Source: Paracoccus sp. SCSIO 75233
GTDB lineage: Bacteria > Pseudomonadota > Alphaproteobacteria > Rhodobacterales > Rhodobacteraceae
Reading direction: 5' to 3'
NCBI RefSeq assembly: GCF_027912675.1
Contig: NZ_CP115757.1
Span: forward strand, 496,001 to 560,000
Length of the DNA stretch: 64,000 nt
Both the position numbers and the translations under genes were made by a program. The notes under the pieces are model-generated. The model was given only the letters and a program-made list of their open reading frames with translations, made no database searches and was not told the origin of the DNA. Positions 39,091 to 47,448 of this stretch are shown here, piece after piece; the stretch's first letter is position 1, and each line of letters starts with the position of its first letter.

Positions 39091-40023
39091 ATGGCGTATC
39101 TTGAAAGCCTGCGGGTTTTCACGCGCGTCGTCGAACTGGGCAGCATCACCTCTGGCGGGCGCGACCTGCGGCTGACCCCGGCCGTCGCCAGCAAGCGGAT
39201 CAAGGAGTTGGAGCAGCATCTTGGCGTGCGGCTGTTCAACCGCACCACCCGCTCCCTGACGCCGACGGAGGTTGGCAAGCGCTTCTATGCGGAGGCGCGT
39301 CGGGTGCTGGAAACCATCGACCACGCGGAAACGGTCGTGGCCCAGTTCGCAGCCGTGCCGCATGGCGTCATCAGCATCACCGCCCCGCTCGGGCTGGGTC
39401 GCCGCATCATCGCGCCGCTGATCCCGGAGTTTTCCGATCAGTATCCCGGTATCGAAATCAGGATGCGGCTGTCGGATCGCAGGGTCGATATTCTGGCCGA
39501 TGGGATCGATCTGGCGTTTTTCGTCGGCAGCCCGCCGGATTCGAGCCTCAAGCTGCGCAAGCTGGCCGATTGCGTCCGCGTTCTTTGCGCCGCGCCGTCA
39601 TATCTGGAGCGGCAGGGCGTCCCGCAGGAGCCGGAGGATCTGCTGAAAGGCCATAACTGCCTGCTGCTGCGCTATCCTCGCTCGCCCGAATATTACTGGA
39701 TGCTGAACACCCCGCGGGGCGTGCAGAAATTCGAGGTCTCGGGCCGGTTCGATGCCGATGATAGCGACGTGCTGACTGATTGGGCGCTGGCGGGGGCGGG
39801 GATCGTGAACAAGCCGTTATTCGACGTTGCCGAACATCTCGCCTCAGGCCAGCTTGTCGAGCTGCTGCCGCAATCGCGCCCGATGCCGTCGATTTTCGGC
39901 TGTCTTTATCCGCACCGGAAATTGCAGGACCCGAAGATGCGGCTGCTGGTCGATTTCGTGGCGGAACGCGGGCTGAAGGCGATGCGTCAGGATGCCGGGC
40001 GCTATGCGGGGAAATCCGGCTGA
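39091..40023 (+). CDS. LysR family transcriptional regulator
   Basis: This 310-residue regulator has the N-terminal helix-turn-helix (LRVFTRVVELGSITSGGRDLRLTPAVASKRIKELEQHLG, about 5-43) and a substrate-binding-like effector domain. It is of the CrgA/DsdC-like short-linker type that often starts MAYLESLRVF. The start at 39091 is preferred over an upstream GTG at 39070. It diverges from xdhA, so it may control purine oxidation, and it converges on bhcR with 22 nt between stops. Confidence 0.9.
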   Translation: MAYLESLRVFTRVVELGSITSGGRDLRLTPAVASKRIKELEQHLGVRLFNRTTRSLTPTEVGKRFYAEARRVLETIDHAETVVAQFAAVPHGVISITAPLGLGRRIIAPLIPEFSDQYPGIEIRMRLSDRRVDILADGIDLAFFVGSPPDSSLKLRKLADCVRVLCAAPSYLERQGVPQEPEDLLKGHNCLLLRYPRSPEYYWMLNTPRGVQKFEVSGRFDADDSDVLTDWALAGAGIVNKPLFDVAEHLASGQLVELLPQSRPMPSIFGCLYPHRKLQDPKMRLLVDFVAERGLKAMRQDAGRYAGKSG

Positions 40024-40045
40024 GATCGCCTCAGCCGGCAAGATG

Positions 40046-40882
40046 TCAGCGCGCTTCGCCGCCAATCGCATAGGTCAGTTCGCGGGCGGCGTCGATCACC
40101 GGGCGGCTGAGATGTTCAACCGCGTCCGTTCCGATCCGGCTTGTCGGCCCAGAGACGGAAATCCCGGCGGCGGCCTCGCCATGCATGTCGAAAACGGGTG
40201 CCGCGATGCAGCGCATTCCCAGTGTTTTCTCTTCATTATCGACCGAATAGCCGCGTTCGCGAATGGCATTCAGATCGGTGGCGAGCTGGGCGGGATCGGT
40301 TATGCTGTGGCCGGTGAAGGCTTCCAGACCCGATTTGCAGACGATCCGGGCAACGCGCCGCGCATCCATCTGTGCCAGAAGCGCCTTGCCGATGCCGGAT
40401 GCGTGCATGGGTGACAACGTGCCCGGCGGGAAAAAGGCGCGGATGCTGGCATGGGTTTCGACCTGACTGACAAACAGCACCGATGCGTCGCTTTCAATGC
40501 CGAGATTTGCCGTCTCGCCGGTTTCCTCCATCAGCCTGCGCAGGATCGGGCGTGCGCGTTCGACCAGGCTGGTCCGGCGCAGGAAGCGGGCACCGATGAC
40601 AAACGCGCGCGGGCCGATATGCCAAAGCTGCTGTTCCTCGTCGAACTCCACCAGCCCGCGCCCCTCCAGCGTGACGAGGATGCGATAGACCGTGGCCGGG
40701 GACTGGCCCATCTCTTCGGCAATGACGCCGAGCCGTTTGCCCTGCGTGGCGCTGATGAACTCGAAGACTTCCATCGCGCGATCCAGCGACTTGATCGTGT
40801 TCTGGGCCGTGTTGTCGGCCCAGCCCCGTGGCCTGCCGCGCGCTTTTCGATGCTCCGGGGGAGCAGTTTCTTGGGAAAGCAT
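40046..40882 (-). CDS. bhcR: IclR family regulator of the beta-hydroxyaspartate cycle
   Basis: This 278-residue IclR protein has an N-terminal winged helix (KSLDRAMEVFEFISATQGKRLGVIAEEMGQSPATVYRIL) and a C-terminal effector domain (MHASGIGKALLA, ISVSGPTSRIG). In Paracoccus denitrificans the divergent IclR gene beside bhcABCD is BhcR, which binds the bhc promoter and responds to glyoxylate. The start at 40882 has AGGA 8 nt upstream; further ATGs at 40891, 40903 and 40945 are in frame but poorly placed. The gene has a good promoter match just upstream. Confidence 0.92.
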   Translation of the reverse strand: MLSQETAPPEHRKARGRPRGWADNTAQNTIKSLDRAMEVFEFISATQGKRLGVIAEEMGQSPATVYRILVTLEGRGLVEFDEEQQLWHIGPRAFVIGARFLRRTSLVERARPILRRLMEETGETANLGIESDASVLFVSQVETHASIRAFFPPGTLSPMHASGIGKALLAQMDARRVARIVCKSGLEAFTGHSITDPAQLATDLNAIRERGYSVDNEEKTLGMRCIAAPVFDMHGEAAAGISVSGPTSRIGTDAVEHLSRPVIDAARELTYAIGGEAR

Positions 40883-40916
40883 AAGCACCATCCTGCAACT
40901 CATGAAAAGGAAATTC

Positions 40917-40961
40917 ACGATATGAAAAAAATAACACACTGACAAATAAGGTTTTTATTTG
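40917..40961 (-). promoter_or_regulatory. bhcR promoter and candidate BhcR operator
   Basis: On the minus strand TTGTCA (40945-40940), a 17-nt spacer and TATCGT (40922-40917) form a good promoter about 35 nt from the bhcR start. A perfect dyad CAAATAA-N5-TTATTTG at 40943-40961 overlaps the -35 box, where a bound BhcR could repress itself. The bhcA side has only a weak match (TTGCGC at 40959-40964 and TTCAAT at 40981-40986), which would fit activation by BhcR. Confidence 0.55.
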
Positions 40962-41050
40962 CGCAAGTCAATCCGCCCCGTTCAATTCGAAAAAATTCCG
41001 ATCTCTCAGCGGCTTCCCTATGGTCATTCAGACGATGGAGGGAGACACCC

Positions 41051-42241
41051 ATGAGCTTTCAGAATCCGGTTTTTATCCCCGGCCCGACAAATATCCCGGA
41101 GAGCCTGCGCAAGGCCTGCGATATGCCGACGATCGACCATCGGTCGCCGCTTTTCGGCCAGATCCTTCACCCTGCTCGTGCGGGCGTGCGTAAGGTGCTG
41201 AAAAGCGATGTCGCTGAGGTGTTCATCTTCCCGTCGACCGGGACGGGTGGCTGGGAAACCGCGCTGACCAATACGCTGTCGGCGGGGGACAAGGTTCTCG
41301 CAGCGCGGAACGGCATGTTCAGCCATCGCTGGATCGATATGTGCCAGCGTCACGGGCTGGAGGTTCAGGTTGTCGAAACGCCCTGGGGCGCGGGTCTGCC
41401 GGCGGATCGTTATGAAGAGATCCTGACCGCCGACAAGAACCACGAGATCAAGGTCGTTCTGGCAACGCATAACGAAACCGCAACCGGCGTCCGCTCTGAC
41501 ATTGCCGCCGTGCGCCGTGCGCTTGATGCGGCGAAGCACCCGGCGATGCTGTTCGTCGACGGGGTCAGCTCCATTGCCTCGATGGATTTCCGCTTTGACG
41601 AATGGGGCGTCGATGTTGCCGTCACCGGCTCGCAGAAAGGGTTCATGCTGCCGCCGGGGCTGGCCATTGTCGGGTTCAGCGAAAAGGCGATGCAGACGAC
41701 GGACACGGCGGGGCTGCCGCGCACCTTCTTCGACGTTCGCGATATGGAGAAAAGCTATGGCAATAACGCCTATCCCTACACGCCCGCAGTCGGGTTGCTG
41801 AACGGTCTCAAGCAGGCTTGTGACATGCTGCTGGGTGAGGGGCTGGAGAATGTCTTCGCCCGCCATCGCCGCATCGCCGAAGGGGTCCGCGCCGCCGCGC
41901 GTGCCTGGGGGCTGGAACTGTGCGCGGTGTCGCCGGATGTGTACTCCGACACGGTCAGTGCCATCCGCACGCCGGAGGGCTTCAACGCCACCGATATCGT
42001 CACTCACGCCGCCAATGTTTACGGTGTCGCCTTCGGTGTCGGTCTGGGGGAGGTCGCGGGCAAGGTGTTCCGCATCGGCCATCTCGGCAGCCTGACCGAT
42101 GTGATGACATTGTCGGGGCTGGCCACGGCGGAAATGTGCATGGCCGATCTCGGGCTGGACATCCGGCTGGGGTCGGGCGTGGCCGCGGCGCAGGAATATT
42201 ATCGGTCGAACCCCGCCGCTGCCCGCAAGGATGCGGCGTGA
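41051..42241 (+). CDS. bhcA: Aspartate-glyoxylate aminotransferase
   Basis: This 396-residue class V PLP aminotransferase moves the amino group of aspartate to glyoxylate, giving glycine and oxaloacetate. The PLP lysine is K196 in VAVTGSQKGFMLPPGLAIVG; PGPTNIPE near the N-terminus and HRSPLF are typical of the alanine/serine-glyoxylate group. As the first gene of the bhcABCD operon and divergent from bhcR it matches the Paracoccus cluster. Its stop overlaps the bhcB start by one base (TGATG). GGAGGGAG is just upstream. Confidence 0.95.
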   Translation: MSFQNPVFIPGPTNIPESLRKACDMPTIDHRSPLFGQILHPARAGVRKVLKSDVAEVFIFPSTGTGGWETALTNTLSAGDKVLAARNGMFSHRWIDMCQRHGLEVQVVETPWGAGLPADRYEEILTADKNHEIKVVLATHNETATGVRSDIAAVRRALDAAKHPAMLFVDGVSSIASMDFRFDEWGVDVAVTGSQKGFMLPPGLAIVGFSEKAMQTTDTAGLPRTFFDVRDMEKSYGNNAYPYTPAVGLLNGLKQACDMLLGEGLENVFARHRRIAEGVRAAARAWGLELCAVSPDVYSDTVSAIRTPEGFNATDIVTHAANVYGVAFGVGLGEVAGKVFRIGHLGSLTDVMTLSGLATAEMCMADLGLDIRLGSGVAAAQEYYRSNPAAARKDAA

Positions 42242-43206
42242 TGAAAGACGGCGATTTGATCATTCCCGACTATCAGGACATGCTCGACGCGCATGAGCGC
42301 ATCAAGCCGCATATCCGCCGCACGCCGGTCCGGGTTTCGGACTATCTGAACGAGCTGACCGGCGCGCAGCTTTTCTTCAAATGTGAGAATTTTCAGGAGC
42401 CGGGGGCCTTCAAGGTCCGCGGTGCCACCAACGCCGTGTTCGGGCTGGACGAGGCGCAGGCCGCGAAGGGCGTGGCCACCCATTCCTCGGGCAACCATGC
42501 CTCCTGCCTGTCCTACGCGGCGATGCGTCGGGGCATTCCCTGCAACGTGGTCATGCCGCGCACGGCGCCACAGGCCAAGAAGGACACGGTGCGCCGCTAT
42601 GGCGGCAAGATCACCGAATGCGAGCCGTCGACCTCCTCGCGGGAGGAGACCTTTGCCAAGGTTCAGGCCGAAACCGGCGGCGATTTCGTGCATCCCTATA
42701 ACGACCCGCGCGTGATCGCGGGGCAGGGGACATGTTCGAAAGAGCTGATCGAGCAGACCGACGGGCTGGACATGGTGGTCGCACCTATCGGCGGCGGTGG
42801 GATGATCTCGGGCACCTGCCTGACGCTGTCCACGCTGGCCCCCGAAACGCAGGTCATCGCCGCCGAGCCGGAGAACGCCGACGACGCCTATCGCAGCTTC
42901 AAGGCGGGCCGGATCATTGCCGACGACGCGCCGAAATCGGTGGCCGACGGTCTGCTGGTGCCGCTGAAAGACCTGACCTGGCATTTCGTGTCGAACCATG
43001 TCGCGCAGATCTACACGGCGTCAGAACAGGACATCGTCGATGCGATGAAGCTGATCTGGAAGCATCTGCGCGTGGTGATGGAGCCGTCAAGCGCGGTGCC
43101 CCTCGCCACCATTCTGAAAAACGCCGACGCCTTTGCGGGCAAGCGGGTCGGCATCATCATCACCGGCGGCAATGTCGATCTCGATCGCCTGCCGTGGATC
43201 AATTGA
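42241..43206 (+). CDS. bhcB: beta-Hydroxyaspartate dehydratase
   Basis: This 321-residue fold-type II PLP enzyme removes water from beta-hydroxyaspartate to form iminosuccinate. The PLP lysine is K58 in ENFQEPGAFKVRGATNA; HSSGNHAS and the phosphate loop APIGGGGMISG follow. On sequence alone it could be a serine/threonine dehydratase or serine racemase; the operon context sets the assignment. It starts within the stop codon of bhcA. Confidence 0.94.
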   Translation: MKDGDLIIPDYQDMLDAHERIKPHIRRTPVRVSDYLNELTGAQLFFKCENFQEPGAFKVRGATNAVFGLDEAQAAKGVATHSSGNHASCLSYAAMRRGIPCNVVMPRTAPQAKKDTVRRYGGKITECEPSTSSREETFAKVQAETGGDFVHPYNDPRVIAGQGTCSKELIEQTDGLDMVVAPIGGGGMISGTCLTLSTLAPETQVIAAEPENADDAYRSFKAGRIIADDAPKSVADGLLVPLKDLTWHFVSNHVAQIYTASEQDIVDAMKLIWKHLRVVMEPSSAVPLATILKNADAFAGKRVGIIITGGNVDLDRLPWIN

Positions 43207-43219
43207 TCGGAGGAACATC

Positions 43220-44383
43220 ATGAACGCAGTCGAGAAATTCGGTGATTTCGAGGTCGGTTACGACATTCCAGCCATCCCCGGTATGGATGCGGCGGATATC
43301 CAGACGCCTTGCCTTGTGCTGGATCTGGACGCGCTGGAGCGCAATATCCGCAAGATGGGCGATTACGCCAAGGCGCATGGGATGCGGCATCGCGTGCATG
43401 GGAAGATGCATAAATCCGTCGATGTCGCCAGGCTGCAGGAAAAGCTGGGCGGGGCTGTTGGCGTCTGCTGCCAGAAGGTCAGCGAGGCGGAGGTGTTCGC
43501 GCGTGGCGGTATCCGGGATATTCTGGTCTCCAATCAGGTGCGCGATCCGAAGAAGATCGACCGGCTGGCGCGTTTGCCGAAACTGGCCGACAGCGTGATC
43601 GTCTGCGTGGATGATGTGGCCAATATTGCCGCGCTGTCCGAAGCGGCGCAGAAACACGGCACGGAGCTGGGCGTTTTCGTCGAGATCGACTGCGGCGCGG
43701 GCCGCTGTGGCGTGACGACCAGCGAGGCCGTGGTGGAGATCGCCAAGGCCGCCGATGCCGCGCCGGGGCTGCGCTTCAAGGGCATCCAGGCCTATCAGGG
43801 CGCGATGCAGCATCTCGACAGCTACGAGGCGCGCAAGGAGAAGCTGGATATCGCCATTGCGCAGGTGAAGGACGCGGTCGAGGCGCTGAAGGCCGAGGGG
43901 CTGGAGCCGGAACTCGTCTCCGGCGGCGGAACCGGGTCTTACTATTTCGAGAGCAATTCCGGCGTTTACAATGAATTGCAATGCGGGTCTTACGCGTTCA
44001 TGGATGCCGATTACGGCCGTATCCTCGACAAGGACGGCAAGCGGATCGATCAGGGCGAATGGGAGAATGCGTTCTTCATCCTCACCCAGGTGATGAGTCA
44101 TGCGAAACCCGACAAGGCGATCTGCGATGCGGGTCTGAAGGCGCAGTCGGTCGATAGCGGTCTGCCCTTTATCTATGGTCGCGACGATGTCGAATATATC
44201 AAATGTTCGGATGAACACGGTGTGATCGCTGACCCGGACGGCGTGCTGAAGGTCGGCGAGAAGCTGCGGCTGGTTCCCGGTCACTGCGATCCGACCGCGA
44301 ATGTCCATGACTGGTATGTCGGCGTGCGCGGCGGCAAGGTCGAAACCGTCTGGCCGGTCTCTGCCCGTGGGAAAGCCTACTGA
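43220..44383 (+). CDS. bhcC: beta-Hydroxyaspartate aldolase
   Basis: This 387-residue enzyme of the D-threonine aldolase/DSD1 fold joins glycine and glyoxylate into beta-hydroxyaspartate. The N-terminal alanine-racemase-like barrel carries the likely PLP lysine K62 in HRVHGKMHKS; the C-terminal domain has the family ending in VPGHCDPTANVHDWYVGVR, with the conserved metal-ligand histidine and cysteine. GATCGGAGG is placed just upstream. A 108-nt gap with two hairpins separates it from bhcD. Confidence 0.95.
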   Translation: MNAVEKFGDFEVGYDIPAIPGMDAADIQTPCLVLDLDALERNIRKMGDYAKAHGMRHRVHGKMHKSVDVARLQEKLGGAVGVCCQKVSEAEVFARGGIRDILVSNQVRDPKKIDRLARLPKLADSVIVCVDDVANIAALSEAAQKHGTELGVFVEIDCGAGRCGVTTSEAVVEIAKAADAAPGLRFKGIQAYQGAMQHLDSYEARKEKLDIAIAQVKDAVEALKAEGLEPELVSGGGTGSYYFESNSGVYNELQCGSYAFMDADYGRILDKDGKRIDQGEWENAFFILTQVMSHAKPDKAICDAGLKAQSVDSGLPFIYGRDDVEYIKCSDEHGVIADPDGVLKVGEKLRLVPGHCDPTANVHDWYVGVRGGKVETVWPVSARGKAY

Positions 44384-44405
44384 CCCGGATCGGCGGAATG
44401 AGCTC

Positions 44406-44466
44406 CCGGCCCTGACGGGCCGGCTGGCCGCCCGTGTGCATGCTACCCCAGCAAAGACACACGGGC
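44406..44466 (+). other. Two intercistronic hairpins between bhcC and bhcD
   Basis: CCGGCCC-TGAC-GGGCCGG lies at 44406-44423 and GCCCGTGTG-N19-CACACGGGC at 44430-44466. Neither is followed by a T-run. They occupy most of the only sizeable gap within the bhc operon and could set the bhcD level by attenuation, RNA processing or mRNA protection. Confidence 0.6.
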
Positions 44467-44491
44467 GTGCAATTTTCTACAGGAGATGAAT

Positions 44492-45457
44492 ATGCTGATT
44501 GTACCCGAAGGCGAGATTGCGGGGCTGATGACGCGCGAGGCGGCGTTTGATGCGGTTGAGAAGGTGTTTGCCGCAATGGCCTCTGGCGAGGCTTATAATT
44601 TCCCGGTCATCCGCGAGGCAATCGGTCACGAGGATGCGCTATACGGCTTCAAGGGCGGTTTCGATCAGGCCGGACTGGCGCTTGGCCTGAAGGCGGGCGG
44701 CTACTGGCCGCATAATATGGATAAGCGGGGGCTGATCAATCATCAGTCGACGATTTTCCTGTTCGACCCGGATACCGGCAAGGTGCGGGCTATGGTCGGC
44801 GGCAATCTTCTGACCGCGCTGCGCACCGCTGCTGCCTCGTCGGTGTCGATCCGGCATCTGGCGCGCGAGGACGCGAAAACCATCGGCATGATCGGAGCTG
44901 GCCATCAGGCGCAGTTCCAGCTTCGCGCGGCATTGGAGCAGCGCAGCTTCGAGAAGGTGATCGGCTGGAACCTGCACCCCGAAATGCTCGGCAATCTCGA
45001 AACCGTGGCGACGGAGGCAGGGCTGCCGTTCGAGGCGGTCGAGCTTGACGATATGCGCAAGGCGGATGTGATTATCACAATCACTTCCTCTTTCGCGCCG
45101 ATCCTTGCCGCCGATCAGGTCAGCCCCGGCACCCATATCGCCTGCATGGGGACCGACACGGTCGGCAAGCAGGAGGTCGACGCGCGGCTGCTTTCGCGGG
45201 CGACGGTTTTCACCGACGAGGTTACGCAGTCGGTCAGCCTGGGTGAGGCCCAGCATGCCGTTGCTGAGGGGCTGATTGCCGAAGCGGATGTCTCCCAACT
45301 CGGCGCTGTCATCAATGGCAGCAATCCGGGCCGGACATCAGATGATCAGATCACCCTGTTCGACGGAACCGGCGTCGGGCTTCAGGATCTGGCAGTCGCA
45401 GCTTCGGTTGTGGATCTTGCCGTTCAAAAGGGCGTGGCGATCAAGGTGGATTTTTGA
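44492..45457 (+). CDS. bhcD: Iminosuccinate reductase
   Basis: This 321-residue protein of the ornithine cyclodeaminase/mu-crystallin family reduces iminosuccinate to aspartate with NADH, closing the cycle. The Rossmann loop is GAGHQAQ at 135-141, and the early segment SVSIRHLAREDAKT is typical. The start at 44492 is chosen because AGGAG lies 6 nt upstream; an ATG at 44486 directly abuts that site. It is the last bhc gene. Confidence 0.94.
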   Translation: MLIVPEGEIAGLMTREAAFDAVEKVFAAMASGEAYNFPVIREAIGHEDALYGFKGGFDQAGLALGLKAGGYWPHNMDKRGLINHQSTIFLFDPDTGKVRAMVGGNLLTALRTAAASSVSIRHLAREDAKTIGMIGAGHQAQFQLRAALEQRSFEKVIGWNLHPEMLGNLETVATEAGLPFEAVELDDMRKADVIITITSSFAPILAADQVSPGTHIACMGTDTVGKQEVDARLLSRATVFTDEVTQSVSLGEAQHAVAEGLIAEADVSQLGAVINGSNPGRTSDDQITLFDGTGVGLQDLAVAASVVDLAVQKGVAIKVDF

Positions 45458-45608
45458 GTTCGATGTGAGGGCCGGGGGTGCGATCGCGGCGGTTCCCGGC
45501 CTGACCTGTCAGCAGTTGACCGGGCGGGGTCGCGGGCGAACCTGCCAGCGCGTAAACCTTGCTTGCGAAACTGAAACGCCCCCGCTATCCAGAACCGGCG
45601 ACAACGAA

Positions 45609-45624
45609 ATGAATGCTCATTCAT
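45609..45624. promoter_or_regulatory. Candidate TetR operator at its own start codon
   Basis: ATGAATG-CT-CATTCAT is a perfect 7-bp dyad with a 2-nt spacer. It ends on the ATG of the tetR gene, so binding would block translation start or transcription of that gene. The same core occurs at 46381-46400. Confidence 0.7.
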
Positions 45625-46222
45625 GGCCGAACTCGAACCCTACGATCCAGAGGGCAATGACAAGCGCAGCCGCATTCTGCGGGCGGCTGCACAGGAATTC
45701 GTCATCTCCGGCCTTCAGTCGCCGATGTCGCAGATCGCGAAACGGGCCGATATCGCCATCGGGTCGGTCTATCTCTATTTCCGCTCCAAGCAGGACCTGA
45801 TCCGCGCCGTTTATTGCGGGGTCGCGGATCAGATGACGCGCGACATCATCAGGACGCCGCCAGAGGATGAGCCGCATGATGTGCGGGTCAAGACCTATAT
45901 CAGCGACTATATCGACTTCATTCTTGCGGATCGTGAGCGGGCGCGGCTGTTCGGCTATCTCGACAACAATCCCCTGATGAAAGCGGTCGAATTCGCGCCT
46001 GAATTCGAGACCTTCATCAATTACTCGATCAACCTGCTCGACGATGCCAAATCCGCAGGCGTGGTGGCGGACAGGCCGTCTGCAATGATGGCAAGCTTCG
46101 TGCGCGGCGCGATCCGCAATACGCTGAAGCGCCATCTAGACATACATGAGGTGCTTGGTCCCGAGGATCGGCTGGCGCTGGAAGATATGTGCTGGCAGGC
46201 AATCGCGCGCCGCGCCGGATAA
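45623..46222 (+). CDS. TetR family transcriptional regulator
   Basis: This 199-residue protein has an N-terminal TetR DNA-binding domain: RSRILRAAAQEFVISG, MSQIAKRADIAIGSVYLYFRSKQDL (residues about 15-60). The C-terminal ligand-binding domain is not close to any characterised type I recognise. It likely represses itself and the phosphodiesterase/ABC operon downstream, because matching palindromes sit at both promoters. A GGGGCAG/CTGCCCC hairpin follows at about 46250-46281. Confidence 0.9.
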   Translation: MAELEPYDPEGNDKRSRILRAAAQEFVISGLQSPMSQIAKRADIAIGSVYLYFRSKQDLIRAVYCGVADQMTRDIIRTPPEDEPHDVRVKTYISDYIDFILADRERARLFGYLDNNPLMKAVEFAPEFETFINYSINLLDDAKSAGVVADRPSAMMASFVRGAIRNTLKRHLDIHEVLGPEDRLALEDMCWQAIARRAG

Positions 46223-46380
46223 CCCGGTCCGTCAACTCGTTACCAGATCGGGGCAGCCCGATGGGGCGAGCAGCCTGCCCCCGACATCCGCCGCTAATCA
46301 GGGCAGCGAATCGCAAAAAATTATGCTATATATGTTTGAAATCACGCCGTTTCCTGAATCTTGCCGAGTTGTTTCGGAAA

Positions 46381-46400
46381 ATGAATGAACCTTCATTCAT
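46381..46400. promoter_or_regulatory. Candidate TetR operator upstream of the phosphodiester-transport operon
   Basis: ATGAATGAA-CC-TTCATTCAT is a perfect 9-bp dyad with a 2-nt spacer, about 98 nt before the first gene of the operon. Its inner core matches the dyad at 45609-45624 in both sequence and spacing. No obvious promoter boxes could be assigned around it. Confidence 0.7.
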
Positions 46401-46497
46401 TCGTTACAAATTGGCGTTAATTACGTCAGCGACTCGCCGCGATGCGGTTAATTCAGCCTTTCAAAGCGGGTCGTGACATCAACATGGAGCTGCCCCC

Positions 46498-47364
46498 ATG
46501 CCAGACCAGCATCTGACTTTCGTCCATATGACCGACCTTCATGTCAACGCGCCGGGCATGGAAGACGACATGCTGTTCAACGACACCAGCGCGACGCTGC
46601 GGCGCACGCTGGCCGAGATCGCGCGGATGGAAGAACGTCCCGCCTTCATCATTGCGTCGGGCGATCTGACCAATCATGGCGAGCCGGAATCCTACCGCGC
46701 GCTGAAAACCATTATCGAGGAAGCCGCTCTGGGCATTCCGGTGATCTATGCGCTTGGCAACCATGATGCGCGCGAAGGATTTGCCGAAGTTTTTGCGGAG
46801 CTTCACGACGATCCGTCGAAACCTTTCGACCACGACCGCATCATCGACGGGCTGCATGTGATCGTGCTGGAATCGGCGGTGCCGGGTGAAATCGGCGGCT
46901 ATTGGGAGCAGGGCCAGATCGACTGGCTGAAATCGCGTCTGGCCGATCAGCCCGAACTGCCGAAACTGCTGGTCATGCACCACGCGCCGAACCTCGATCC
47001 CGAAGTGACCGATATGGAATGGGAATCGCTTTCGGTCGCTGCCACCGAAGAACTCCGTGCGACGATTGCAGGTGCCAATGTCGTCGGCATCCTGTCGGGG
47101 CATATCCATCTCGACCGGGTGTCGAACTGGTACGGAGTGCCGGTGATTGTCGGTATCGGCCACCATGCGGGAACCGATGCGGTCGCATTGCCGGGTGAGT
47201 TCAACATGCTGGACGCGACGGGCTTTGCGTTCTGCACGCTGCGTCCTTCCGGGCTGACCGTGACCTATGTCCAGCATCCGCAGACGCGCGAAGTGCGTCA
47301 CCGGCTCGATATGAACGAAATTCTCGCACATATCGCTGCGCAGAAGGCCAACGCGGCCGAGTAA
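46498..47364 (+). CDS. Metallophosphoesterase (GpdQ/CpdA-like phosphodiesterase)
   Basis: This 288-residue calcineurin-like enzyme has all metal-binding motifs: D13-x-H15 (HMTDLHV), D56 (SGDLTNHGE), N88-H89 (GNHD), H161 (VMHHAP) and H202-x-H204 (SGHIHLD). Close relatives include GpdQ, which cleaves glycerophosphodiesters, and CpdA, which cleaves cyclic AMP; the Ugp-type transporter in the same operon favours the former. No signal peptide is present, so it acts on imported substrate in the cytoplasm. It is the first gene after the palindromic operator. Confidence 0.85.
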   Translation: MPDQHLTFVHMTDLHVNAPGMEDDMLFNDTSATLRRTLAEIARMEERPAFIIASGDLTNHGEPESYRALKTIIEEAALGIPVIYALGNHDAREGFAEVFAELHDDPSKPFDHDRIIDGLHVIVLESAVPGEIGGYWEQGQIDWLKSRLADQPELPKLLVMHHAPNLDPEVTDMEWESLSVAATEELRATIAGANVVGILSGHIHLDRVSNWYGVPVIVGIGHHAGTDAVALPGEFNMLDATGFAFCTLRPSGLTVTYVQHPQTREVRHRLDMNEILAHIAAQKANAAE

Positions 47365-47448
47365 GCCTCTTCAACGGTCGTCGCGGCGAAGGCTGCGGCG
47401 CTTTCCTTCCACCGGCCCGCCGGGCCGAGAACCCATCGGAGATAACGG

